This document shows positions 40,495-56,256 of a stretch of DNA of 64,000 nt, piece after piece. The notes below the pieces were generated by a model. That model made no database searches, was not told the DNA's origin, and saw nothing but the letters and a program-made list of their open reading frames with translations. A program made the translations under genes and the position numbers. The stretch is taken from contig NZ_FQUN01000005.1 of assembly GCF_900129005.1 (NCBI RefSeq), forward strand, positions 186,001-250,000. The letters run 5' to 3'. The stretch comes from Leeuwenhoekiella marinoflava DSM 3653 (GTDB lineage Bacteria; Bacteroidota; Bacteroidia; Flavobacteriales; Flavobacteriaceae). Every line of letters starts with the position of its first letter. Position 1 is the first letter of the stretch.

Positions 40495-42219
40495 TTAGGG
40501 CTGAATAGAATTTGCTGAAGTCGCATAAAGACCAATCATCGCCCCTGTAAAACCACCGGCAACATTTGTGGATAATATATCCCCAGAGACACTGTCGCCA
40601 AGTTTTGTAAAAGCAGTATCATCTGTGGAGAAGCTAAAGGTGTACACGTCATTGTCTGCCTCCACTTTTAGCGAGATATTTTCAGAAAGACTGATTGGTT
40701 TACTGGCAAGTACTTCAGAATTGCCTTTTTCAGTACGCTGAAGAACTATATAATACGCTTTATCTTTTTTGGTTATCCCAAATGCATAATTAAAGCGCTC
40801 ATTTTGATAACACGTAATTCCGGCAAAATCGTTCTCCGATTTTGGTTTGTAGGCCAAATCGGTTGAGAATGTAAAGGTTTTATGCATCTGCCTGTGAAAC
40901 AAGGTTGATGTGGGTTTTAACTCTGTAATCTCAGTTTCAAAAGGTTTTATTTCTAAGCCTTTTTTGCCTTGTTTGATAAAAGCTTCTCTGGGGCCTCTGA
41001 GACCTATCCACCGGTAGTCTAATTGCTTATTTGAAAAATCTTCTTCAAAAGTAAAATTGCCATTCGGGAAATAGCCCTTCTCCGAAGTTTTATTAGTTAC
41101 TCCTTCGGGTAATTCTAACTTTGGTTTCATAGGTACCAGACCATTTTCAAAAACAGGATAGGTGCCAGACCAGTCCACCGGAAGAATAAAGGTTTCCCGC
41201 CCAGTATTTACGCGATTTTCAGTATTGGGTCGTACTCCTAAAAAAACACCATAATACTTACCGTCGGGGCCTTCAACCAGGTCGGCATGGCCCGCCCAGT
41301 CTACCATATTTTCTCTGTTACTGGGAAAATAGCGTTGTGTGAGTATCGGATTGCTTGGGGCAGGTTCAAAAGGCCCTTTGGGACTGTCTCCCATAAAGAT
41401 AACCTCACTATGCCAGCCTCCGGTACCGCCTTCGGCACACATTAAATAATAGTTACCCGCTTTCTTATACAAATGCGGTGCTTCAATCCAAATTGGTTTT
41501 TCAGTAATATCAACACCGCCATCCACAATTATTTTATCTGTTCCTTTAATGACCTGGTCATGCTCAACATCGTATTCCCAAACTTTGATCACCCGATGTC
41601 CCTGATACAGTTCTTTCCCTTTATCTGGTGCGTCATTATGCACTACATAAGCTTTACCGTCATCATCAAAGAATAGGGAAGGATCAATCCCTTCAAAATC
41701 CAGCTTAATAGGCTCGCCCCAGCCTTGCATAGGATCTTTAGTCTTAACAACAATATTCCCCAGACCTCCTGCAAAGGCTGTGGTAATCATATAGAAGGTG
41801 TCATTATTAGGATTATACGTGATCCCGGGAGCATACACTCCCTGGCTAATCCCTGTATCGTGAACATCCAGTTGAGATTCCCGGTCAAGCACATGCCCTA
41901 TTTGTTTCCAGTTTACCAGATCTTTAGAATGAAAAATGGGTACCCCCGGAAACATGGCAAAGGAGGAGGCTACCAGATAGTAATCTTCTCCTTTACGTGT
42001 TATCGCCGGATCTGGATAACAACCCTGCAATATCGGATTGTAGAATTCATTTGATGCTAACGGATTATTCGTATAAACTGCATCGTTACCCGTATAGGTG
42101 GCCTTTGAAAATACCGGAGTATTTGACGGAGGATCTGGCTGATCTTTTTTTAAACTAAATCCCGAAAGACTTAAGAAGAATGCCATTGCAGGCACAATAA
42201 ATAGATTTTGTTTTTTCAT
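40495..42219 (-). CDS. GH43 beta-xylosidase / arabinofuranosidase
   Basis: 574 aa with signal peptide. Five-bladed GH43 propeller (about 55-350): catalytic base Asp in GCYPDPAITRKGEDYYLVAS, pKa-modulating Asp near GIDPSLFFDDDGKAY, general acid Glu in PIWIEAPHLYKKAGNYYLM. A C-terminal concanavalin-like domain (about 385-570) follows. The end (GLYATSANSIQP) lacks the terminal FDWFEY-type strand usual in relatives, so it may be slightly clipped. It would release xylose or arabinose from xylo-oligosaccharides. Last gene of the minus-strand run. Confidence 0.88.
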   Translation of the reverse strand: MKKQNLFIVPAMAFFLSLSGFSLKKDQPDPPSNTPVFSKATYTGNDAVYTNNPLASNEFYNPILQGCYPDPAITRKGEDYYLVASSFAMFPGVPIFHSKDLVNWKQIGHVLDRESQLDVHDTGISQGVYAPGITYNPNNDTFYMITTAFAGGLGNIVVKTKDPMQGWGEPIKLDFEGIDPSLFFDDDGKAYVVHNDAPDKGKELYQGHRVIKVWEYDVEHDQVIKGTDKIIVDGGVDITEKPIWIEAPHLYKKAGNYYLMCAEGGTGGWHSEVIFMGDSPKGPFEPAPSNPILTQRYFPSNRENMVDWAGHADLVEGPDGKYYGVFLGVRPNTENRVNTGRETFILPVDWSGTYPVFENGLVPMKPKLELPEGVTNKTSEKGYFPNGNFTFEEDFSNKQLDYRWIGLRGPREAFIKQGKKGLEIKPFETEITELKPTSTLFHRQMHKTFTFSTDLAYKPKSENDFAGITCYQNERFNYAFGITKKDKAYYIVLQRTEKGNSEVLASKPISLSENISLKVEADNDVYTFSFSTDDTAFTKLGDSVSGDILSTNVAGGFTGAMIGLYATSANSIQP

Positions 42220-42348
42220 TTTATTATTTTTCTTGTTTATGCATTACTACTTTCTTTCTTTGATTAATCTAGCTGCTATCCCACGAGAGAAAACGCTGCT
42301 TTTTGTTACTTCAGAGTCTCTACTCCTATTTTTATACATTTTGGAAGG

Positions 42349-45048
<2,700 letters not shown>

Positions 45049-45051
45049 TTA

Positions 45052-46194
45052 TTACTTAAAAAGTTTCTGGGCAAACTGATGCAGACACCTTCTCCAGGTG
45101 TGCCATTCATGCGCAGTTTCAGGAGATTCGTAAAAGGTATAGCTTATGCCCTGGCGCTCTAACATTTTTTTAAACTCCCCTACCGATTCCGGAAACGGAT
45201 CGGGTTCTTTGGTCCCCAGACCAAGCCAGAATAAATTAAGCTGCTCATTTAATGCCTTTCCGTCTGAGAAAGCCCCGTTCAAAAAAGTGTTGACGTCAAT
45301 TAAATCTGTACTCGGGTAATTAGAAGTGCCGCTAAACCCACCGTAATACGAAAAGGTGTCCAGATTATTCATAAGGATGCGCATCGTTTGATTGGCTCCC
45401 ATAGAAAGGCCGGAAATTGCACGATGCTCGCGGTCTGCAAGGGTTCGGTACTCTTTATCTATAGAAGGTATAACCTCCTTAAGCATTACTTCTTCAAAAA
45501 CAGAATCCGGTCTGCCTTCCTTTGAGTTTTCAGGAGCGTATGCATAGCCGTTGTCCATCACAACAATCATAGGCTTTGCTTCAGTATCAGCAATCAAATT
45601 GTCGAGAATTAAATTCGCGTGCCCCTGTGACGACCAGCCGGTCTCATCTTCATAACTGCCGTGTTGCAGGTAAAGCACCGGATAACGCTCTTCTGAAGTT
45701 CTATAACCCGGTGGGAGATATATAAAATTACGCCTCCACTGTTGGGTAATTTGTGAGAAATAGAGATTTTCAACCACAGTGCCGTGTGGTACTTTTCGCA
45801 AAGCGAATATCTTATTGTCCGGAGCAGGAATTTCAATCCCACTTCCCCAGCGGCCGGCACCATAATAATACTTCGTTCCCGGATCAGGAACCGAAGCCCC
45901 GTCAATATTTAGTTGATAATAATGAAACCCTGCATCCTGAGGCGCAGACTCGCCCGTCCAGACCCCTGCAGAATCTTTGATCATTTCATACTTCTCTCCA
46001 CCAATATCCAGTTTAACCGAAAGAGCTTCAGGAGCAAGTAGTTGAGCGCGGACACTCCCGCCAGAGCTTACCTTCGGGAAAGCTTTGCCATGTTGATTTA
46101 CCCTTGAAGGTTTATAATCGTCTTGATCCTGAGCAACACAAAGGGCGGTTGCCAAGAGAAAATAAAGACCTGCTGTTTTTCTAATTCGTTTCAT
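45052..46194 (-). CDS. E-set + CE1 esterase (feruloyl/acetylxylan)
   Basis: 380 aa. Signal peptide, an N-terminal E-set/CBM48-like domain (about 35-130, VRAQLLAPEALSVKLDIGGE) and a CE1 alpha/beta hydrolase (about 135-380) with nucleophile elbow GLSMGANQ and a C-terminal histidine in ETAHEWHTWRRCLHQFA. Same layout as the next gene and the C-terminal half of the 892-aa protein. Probably cleaves feruloyl or acetyl esters on arabinoxylan. Minus-strand operon, 3-25 bp gaps. Confidence 0.88.
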   Translation of the reverse strand: MKRIRKTAGLYFLLATALCVAQDQDDYKPSRVNQHGKAFPKVSSGGSVRAQLLAPEALSVKLDIGGEKYEMIKDSAGVWTGESAPQDAGFHYYQLNIDGASVPDPGTKYYYGAGRWGSGIEIPAPDNKIFALRKVPHGTVVENLYFSQITQQWRRNFIYLPPGYRTSEERYPVLYLQHGSYEDETGWSSQGHANLILDNLIADTEAKPMIVVMDNGYAYAPENSKEGRPDSVFEEVMLKEVIPSIDKEYRTLADREHRAISGLSMGANQTMRILMNNLDTFSYYGGFSGTSNYPSTDLIDVNTFLNGAFSDGKALNEQLNLFWLGLGTKEPDPFPESVGEFKKMLERQGISYTFYESPETAHEWHTWRRCLHQFAQKLFK

Positions 46195-46197
46195 AAT

Positions 46198-49910
<3,713 letters not shown>

Positions 49911-49949
49911 TAGTTTTTGTTCGAGTTTTATTGATTCGTGCGGCCTGTT

Positions 49950-52334
49950 TTATTCTTTATCTAAAATCCTCACCTCATAAACCGCTCCTGCGGTATTGTA
50001 AGGCAATGCCTGAAACTTTACCCGCACCTGCTCTTTGCCTTCGACCATCGTATTGGGGATCTCATAAATGATGTCTTTAAATAAAGATTGCTCCCAACGT
50101 TTACTATTATCTTCTGTTATCAATTTTTGATCGTCAATGTAAATATCAAATTTGCGACCGCCCCATTCTGCTCCCCAATAGCGCACCATCAAACTCAAAT
50201 CTTTTTTTGATGCTGTGGCCAACTCATAACTGAAAAACCCATCCGCAGGCGCCTCCCGAAAAAACTCTTCGTTGCTATTGCCGCTTCTGGATTTTTCTTC
50301 CTGCATGTTATGATCGGTCTCGGGTTGTTGTTCCCCTGTGGCAACAGCATCAATGGTACGATTCTCAAGCGCTATTTTACGTTTCTCTATCAAGGCTAAA
50401 GAATCGGTATAGCTTTTATAACCTTCTTCGGTAAGGGATAACCAATACGTCATATACCGGGCATCATGGATGTTTGCAAAAGGTTCTAATTCTATGTTTT
50501 CTCCGTTTAATTTTTTAGTCTCTAATGTAAAGTGAAGCGGCTTGTCTGCAACAGGTTGCAGCGTGTTAGCAATAGTTGCCAGATCATTGTTGATAAGAAT
50601 GGGCGCCTGGTCTACAGGAAGTAATTTGCCCGAAGCATATTGTCCCCATCTGCTGTCACCGGCTATAATTGCATTGAGATCTTCGGTTCCTGTTTTTGCG
50701 CCCAACAAAATAGGACCGTGCATAAATGCCAAATACTCCGGTACATCAGGCATTTGAACCGTCGTATTTTTCATAGGGAAATTCAATGTTATCACATCTC
50801 CTTTCTTCCACTTTCGGTCTATAGAAATATAGGATGAGGCTTCTTTAGCTATAGAAACCGGCTTGTTATTTACGCTGATGCTAAAACCTTTTTCTGTTGT
50901 CCAGGAAGGATACCGCAGCATTAGTTTAAATTTTGAAGAACCTTTGGTAATTGTAATTTTGGTTTGTTCTTCTTCCGGAAAGTTTGTTTCCTGTTTTAAG
51001 GTGATTCCTTTTTCTTCCCAGTTAAGAATGGAGGAAACAAAGAGGTTTACATACAGTTCATCCCCGCTATGGGTATAAATAAAGTTGTTGTACTTGGCAT
51101 GGTTTTCCATACCTGTACCCACACAACACCACATCGCCTCGTTAGGTGCAGAATACACGCGGTAATGTCTGGGTCTGGTAGGCGTAAAGTACACGTAACC
51201 CCCATGTTCCGGATGTTGGGAAGATCGTATGTGGTTAAACAAGGTGCGCTCGTAATACTCCGCGTATTTAGCCTGCGGATCTATTCTGAATAAATCTTCG
51301 GTAAGTTTGAGCATATTATACGAGTTGCATGTCTCTGGCCCGTCTACTACATTTATATAATCGATACTGGATGCTTTACTGGGAAAATGCTCTCTTCTGC
51401 TGTTTCCGCCAAAAGCGAGCGTTCGGTTCTCTACTACTGTATTCCAGAAAAAAGTACTGGCATCCTTATACTTTTTTGCGTCTGTCAGTTCAGCAATTCG
51501 TGCAAAACCCACGAATTTTGGAATCTGCGTATTGGCGTGCATATTGTTTAAGATGTCTTTTCCTTCTGCCAATGGATCGAGTAAATCTTTATGGGAAAAG
51601 CGCTTTGCGGCTTCCAAATATTTTGAGTCCCCGCTTATTTTAAAAGCATCTGCAAAAACTTCGTTCATCCCGCCGTGCTCGTCATCCAGCATTTGTTCCA
51701 TTTGTGCTGCATCGAGGTTGTTTGTAATCGCTATTCCCCAATCGCAATACTCCAAAAAGAGTTTTCTAGCTTTTTGATTAGCTGTATAAAGCCAGGCATC
51801 CCGAAGACCGGCATACATTTTATGCAAATTATACCAGGGTGCCCATGTTTGTTTATAGGATGAAAAATCCCCGGATCTCAATTTTGTCCAAACGGTTTTG
51901 CTGTCGGGCATCCCACCCAGATATCCTACGCCCCAATCGGGATTATTTTTAGCATTTGCCTGCTGAATTTCTTCTAATTCAGCAATCATATACTCCATTC
52001 TGCTTTTGCACTCGGCGTTACCGGTGGCAGTAGAATTCATAGCCATAGCCGATAAATAGTGCCCGCCCACGTGACCATCCAGTCCTGCCCAGTTGGGATA
52101 ACCCGGAGATTTTGACTCAAGCCCTGCCTGAATACGATACGGTGCCAAAAGGCGGTCAGCATCATATTCAAGGAGTACTTTAATATTTAAATCACGACCT
52201 TCTTTTAACGGGCCATCCAGTAAGATTACCTGATCTAAGTCAAATTCGTTAGGGTATAATTTGCTTTGTGCAAAGCTTGAAATGCTACTTACTAAAAGAA
52301 AAAAATAGAGAAATACGTTTAGTTCTTTTTTCAT
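49950..52334 (-). CDS. GH127/GH146 beta-L-arabinofuranosidase
   Basis: About 794 aa from the ATG at 52334. DUF1680 (alpha/alpha)6 barrel. The zinc-thiolate active site known from HypBA1 is visible: E336 and C338 in GPETCNSYNM, C405 and C406 in MWCCVGTGMENH. These enzymes use a cysteine nucleophile. A C-terminal domain (about 680-795) of beta type follows. Which of the two families applies cannot be decided by eye. It would remove terminal beta-L-arabinofuranose. Confidence 0.88.
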   Translation of the reverse strand: MKKELNVFLYFFLLVSSISSFAQSKLYPNEFDLDQVILLDGPLKEGRDLNIKVLLEYDADRLLAPYRIQAGLESKSPGYPNWAGLDGHVGGHYLSAMAMNSTATGNAECKSRMEYMIAELEEIQQANAKNNPDWGVGYLGGMPDSKTVWTKLRSGDFSSYKQTWAPWYNLHKMYAGLRDAWLYTANQKARKLFLEYCDWGIAITNNLDAAQMEQMLDDEHGGMNEVFADAFKISGDSKYLEAAKRFSHKDLLDPLAEGKDILNNMHANTQIPKFVGFARIAELTDAKKYKDASTFFWNTVVENRTLAFGGNSRREHFPSKASSIDYINVVDGPETCNSYNMLKLTEDLFRIDPQAKYAEYYERTLFNHIRSSQHPEHGGYVYFTPTRPRHYRVYSAPNEAMWCCVGTGMENHAKYNNFIYTHSGDELYVNLFVSSILNWEEKGITLKQETNFPEEEQTKITITKGSSKFKLMLRYPSWTTEKGFSISVNNKPVSIAKEASSYISIDRKWKKGDVITLNFPMKNTTVQMPDVPEYLAFMHGPILLGAKTGTEDLNAIIAGDSRWGQYASGKLLPVDQAPILINNDLATIANTLQPVADKPLHFTLETKKLNGENIELEPFANIHDARYMTYWLSLTEEGYKSYTDSLALIEKRKIALENRTIDAVATGEQQPETDHNMQEEKSRSGNSNEEFFREAPADGFFSYELATASKKDLSLMVRYWGAEWGGRKFDIYIDDQKLITEDNSKRWEQSLFKDIIYEIPNTMVEGKEQVRVKFQALPYNTAGAVYEVRILDKE

Positions 52335-52376
52335 TTCCAATTATTTTATTGATCAAGATTTGGCTCTTAATTAATT

Positions 52377-54866
52377 TTAAATTCTTCCGTTAATTTTATA
52401 CGTTTTACCGGCTTCGGTTTTCAAATCGTATTCAAATACCTGTTTCAATTCCGGCATTTTAACTTCAGCTTCTTTTGAGATTAAAGGTTTTTTGATTGCG
52501 GGTGTCTGGTAAAACGGATTTGTATTTTCATTTTGAGCTTTCGTGAGTCCATCTCCGGCCAGAGGGTAATAGGAGCGTATTCTGCAAATACCGCCAAGCG
52601 CTGATTTAATCTCGATTTTCTCCGGTTTATTTTCGGTCCATTCCACAGCTACTTCAAATCCGCCGCGTGCTTTTAAGCCGGTAATTTTACCTTGTCTCCA
52701 GGCATCAGGCAAAGCAGGTAGAATATGTACTGCCCCAGCGTGGCTTTGCATCAGTATTTCAGCAATCCCGGCTGTACAACCAAAATTCCCATCAATCTGA
52801 AAGGGAGGATGTGCATCAAAAAGGTTGGGATACGTGCCTCCAACTTCTTTCCCATCAGGCTGAATAGAAGGTTTAAGCTGATCCTGAATGAGCTTATAGG
52901 CGTGATTGCCGTCAAGAAGACGTGCCCATAGGTTTACCTTCCACCCCATAGACCATCCCGTCGATTCATCACCACGTGCTACCAATGAGGTCTTTGCGGC
53001 CTCAAACAATTGAGGGGTTCGATACGGAGAAATTTGATTGGATGGATATAATCCATATAAATGCGAAACGTGCCGGTGGTTGTCTTTAGGGTTATCCCAG
53101 TCATACATCCACTCCTGAAGCTGACCCCATTTACCTATTTGCATAGGCGGCAGGCGCTTAAGGCTTGCTTCAATTTGCTTTAAAACAGGATCTTTCTTTC
53201 CCAAAATTTCAGCAGCTTTAAGCGTTCGTGTAAACACATCAAAAACCAACTGATTATCCATTGTTGCTCCGGCAGTAACCGACTCCGGATGGTCGCTATA
53301 CGGTGCATTTTCCGGAGAAATAGATGGGGAAATAACCAACCAAGCGTGATCGGGTTCTTCAACTAAATGATCTGTCAAAAAACGGGCGGAACCCTTTAGA
53401 ATAGTATATATTGAATCTAAAAATTGGGTGTCACCACTATAATCGTACTTATCTAAAAGATGTTGTGACAACCAGGCTCCTCCCATAGGCCACATTCCCC
53501 AAAATGCACCATCTACCGGGCCGGTAATGCGCCAGATATCTGTATTGTGGTGTGCTACCCAACCCGATGCACCGTACATTTCTTTAGCCGTTTGTTTTCC
53601 GGTTTGTGACAACTCGCTGACCATTTGAACTAAAGGCTCATTAAGTTCAGAAAGATTGGTGTTTTCTGACGGCCAGTAATTCATTTCGGTATTGATATTT
53701 ATGGTATACTTACTGTCCCAGGCCGGTTTGAGGCCCTCGGCCCATATACCTTGCAGGTTTGCCGGTTGTCCTCCGGGGCGGGATGATGAAATCAACAGAT
53801 ACCGCCCAAATTGAAAATATAGGCTTACCAGTCCCAGATCATCGCCGTTTTTAAAATCGGCTACACGCTGATCAGTTGTTTTAGTAGAACTGTTCGCATC
53901 GCCCAATTCTAAAGTGACGCGATTGAAATAGTTTTGATAGTCCTTAATGTGCACATCTTTCAAATCGGTATAGCTTTTTTGAGAAGCCAACTCTAAAAAG
54001 TCTGCTGCTTTAGCTTCGGCATTTCCACCGATATCATTATAGCTTAAGAAGTTCGTCGCCATTGAAATGTAAAGGGTAACCGCGTCTGCATTTGATACTT
54101 GCAGTTTGTTTTCGCTTTGCGAAAGGCTTCCACCTGTGGTTCTTACTTTTACCTGAGCTTCAAATTTCACGGCACCTGCGATACCCTCGTAATCGCTACC
54201 CGTTCCTTGTAAATGCAATATGTTATTAGTATCTACAAAAGATATTGCACCTTCAGGCCTGGTCAATGACGCGTCAAAGCTAATTTTTCCGGCCTTGTTT
54301 GCTGAAAGTTGAACGACAAGTACCTGATCAGGAAAAGAGGAAAAAACTTCCATTTTATAATTCACGCCGCCACGAGAATACGAAGTTGTTGCAACCGCAT
54401 TTTCTAAATCAAGAGATCTGGAATAAGCCGTTACCTCACCGGTATTTTTAAATTCAAGGTTGAGATTTCCCAAAGTTTGATAAGGCATTCCGCTCTTACC
54501 GCTAAAGAATTTTTGGTTGATCAAATCCTGTGCTTCCGTATAGTTCTCGTTAAAAATGAGTTCACGTGCTTCAGGTAAAACTTCCAAGGCTTGTGGATTA
54601 TCATTGCGGTAGGGCTGGCCCGCCCAAAGGGTGTTTTCATTCAACTGAATGGTTTCAACATCTGGGTTTCCGTAAATCATCCCTCCTAAACGCCCATTAC
54701 CTACCGGAAGGGCTTCTACCCAAAGTTTGGCAGGCTCGTCATACTCTAATCTCAAATCTGTATTTTGAGCAGCAGCAGTTGTACCAAATAGAAGCGCGAT
54801 GCAAAGGCGCAGGCTTTGCGACGAAAGCAATTTTACAATTTTGAATTTTGTGCTGCTTAGATGCAT
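52377..54866 (-). CDS. GH95 alpha-L-fucosidase / alpha-L-galactosidase
   Basis: 829 aa with signal peptide. N-terminal beta domain (LRLEYDEPAKLWVEALPVGN, GRLGGMIYGNPDVETIQLNE), then the (alpha/alpha)6 barrel with the catalytic NINTEMNYWPSENTNLSEL block and the LVISPSISPENAPYSDH segment that carries the general acid Glu. In a corn-xylan locus of Bacteroides ovatus a GH95 member is an alpha-L-galactosidase; the neighbours make that activity a fair guess here, but fucosidase cannot be excluded. Confidence 0.9.
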   Translation of the reverse strand: MHLSSTKFKIVKLLSSQSLRLCIALLFGTTAAAQNTDLRLEYDEPAKLWVEALPVGNGRLGGMIYGNPDVETIQLNENTLWAGQPYRNDNPQALEVLPEARELIFNENYTEAQDLINQKFFSGKSGMPYQTLGNLNLEFKNTGEVTAYSRSLDLENAVATTSYSRGGVNYKMEVFSSFPDQVLVVQLSANKAGKISFDASLTRPEGAISFVDTNNILHLQGTGSDYEGIAGAVKFEAQVKVRTTGGSLSQSENKLQVSNADAVTLYISMATNFLSYNDIGGNAEAKAADFLELASQKSYTDLKDVHIKDYQNYFNRVTLELGDANSSTKTTDQRVADFKNGDDLGLVSLYFQFGRYLLISSSRPGGQPANLQGIWAEGLKPAWDSKYTININTEMNYWPSENTNLSELNEPLVQMVSELSQTGKQTAKEMYGASGWVAHHNTDIWRITGPVDGAFWGMWPMGGAWLSQHLLDKYDYSGDTQFLDSIYTILKGSARFLTDHLVEEPDHAWLVISPSISPENAPYSDHPESVTAGATMDNQLVFDVFTRTLKAAEILGKKDPVLKQIEASLKRLPPMQIGKWGQLQEWMYDWDNPKDNHRHVSHLYGLYPSNQISPYRTPQLFEAAKTSLVARGDESTGWSMGWKVNLWARLLDGNHAYKLIQDQLKPSIQPDGKEVGGTYPNLFDAHPPFQIDGNFGCTAGIAEILMQSHAGAVHILPALPDAWRQGKITGLKARGGFEVAVEWTENKPEKIEIKSALGGICRIRSYYPLAGDGLTKAQNENTNPFYQTPAIKKPLISKEAEVKMPELKQVFEYDLKTEAGKTYKINGRI

Positions 54867-54882
54867 AGTTTGAACTTATGTT

Positions 54883-56250
54883 TTAGTTTTTTGAAAACAT
54901 CCAGTAATCAAAAAACATGATATTGGTTTGCGCTTTTCCTTTAAACACAAAAAAGAGATCGTGCACGCCGCTCACCTTTTCGATTTCTGAAGAAACCAAG
55001 GCCCAGCGATCATCACCGCCTGTCATTGGAACCCGTATGGAAGTAAGAAGTGGACCTTCTTTACTATCAATACGAACTTCCATCATCACGTCACTGTTAT
55101 GCGTAGTTCCCACGCGGGCTGCAAATTTACCGGCGCCTTCTTTTCTGAAATCTACATTGCGCACGTGTATGTAGGCATCATTTTTTATCGCCGTTACAAA
55201 AACACCCACGGCATCATTAGATTTAGACTTTACTCCTTCAGACCATGCGATGGTTTCCGCTTCTGTTTTCACAAAAGGATTTAATACCTGTAGACTTTTC
55301 GTAATTCCCTCGGTCATCTTGAGCGACGGGATTTTTCCGTTATTATCAAATTTGAGCTCTTCAACAGCCACCGAACGGGTAAAACCACTTCCTCCGGGAA
55401 GTGCAGCATTGTGGTAAAATAAATAGGTTTTTCCTTTGTAATCAATAACTCCCGGGTGGTTTGTAAATGCGCCGCCTTCGGTAGGCATCACTTTGCCCTG
55501 ATACGTCCAGGGACCGGTAATACTTTTACTTGTCGAATACCCAATGTGTTCAGGAATGGGACCTGCTGCAAAAATGAGATAGTATATACCGTCTCGCTTA
55601 TACACCCAGGGACCTTCTTCATAGGTTGTAGGGCGACGCTCATTTGGTTTCCCTTCCCGCTTCCCAAAAGCTTCAATAGTATTAGGTATTTGCTGAATCT
55701 CCCCTTCATAAGTAATCATATCCTCATTGAGTTTCACATAGTAGCAAACCGGATTCCCCCAAAACAAATAGGCCTGTCCGTCATCATCGATGAAAACTGC
55801 AGGATCAATATCTGCATTGCTGTTTTGTATAAGGGGTTTGCCCAAAGCATCATAAAAAGGCCCGTAAGGATTGGATGCAACTGCGACACCAATACCATTT
55901 TTACCATTTCGGTCTGTAATGGGCACGTATAAATAAAATTTGCCGTTACGTTCAATAGCAGCAGGTGCCCAAGCATTGTTATTAGACCATTCAAAATCTT
56001 TATAGGATGCCACAGCGCCGTGATCGGTCCAGTTTACCATATCCTCTGTGGTGTACAAGCGCCAATCGTTCATCGTGAACCATGTAGCATGGTCTTCGTC
56101 GTGAGAAGTATACAGGTATACCTTTCCGTTATAAACCATAGGTGCAGGATCTGCGGTAAACGAGGTTTGTACGATAGGATTTTGTGCAAATACTGCAGTA
56201 CATCCAAACAGTATAGCAATTAGAAACTGGTTTTTAATATTTAGATTCAT
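54883..56250 (-). CDS. GH43 with C-terminal CBM6
   Basis: 455 aa with signal peptide. GH43 propeller (about 25-310): base Asp in [20 protein letters not shown], second Asp in [20 protein letters not shown], general acid Glu in [24 protein letters not shown]6-like domain (about 325-455, [27 protein letters not shown]) follows. Distinct from the GH43 at 40495 in domain layout. Likely an arabinofuranosidase or xylosidase of arabinoxylan side chains. Confidence 0.88.
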   Translation of the reverse strand: MNLNIKNQFLIAILFGCTAVFAQNPIVQTSFTADPAPMVYNGKVYLYTSHDEDHATWFTMNDWRLYTTEDMVNWTDHGAVASYKDFEWSNNNAWAPAAIERNGKFYLYVPITDRNGKNGIGVAVASNPYGPFYDALGKPLIQNSNADIDPAVFIDDDGQAYLFWGNPVCYYVKLNEDMITYEGEIQQIPNTIEAFGKREGKPNERRPTTYEEGPWVYKRDGIYYLIFAAGPIPEHIGYSTSKSITGPWTYQGKVMPTEGGAFTNHPGVIDYKGKTYLFYHNAALPGGSGFTRSVAVEELKFDNNGKIPSLKMTEGITKSLQVLNPFVKTEAETIAWSEGVKSKSNDAVGVFVTAIKNDAYIHVRNVDFRKEGAGKFAARVGTTHNSDVMMEVRIDSKEGPLLTSIRVPMTGGDDRWALVSSEIEKVSGVHDLFFVFKGKAQTNIMFFDYWMFSKN

Positions 56251-56256
56251 CTGTTT

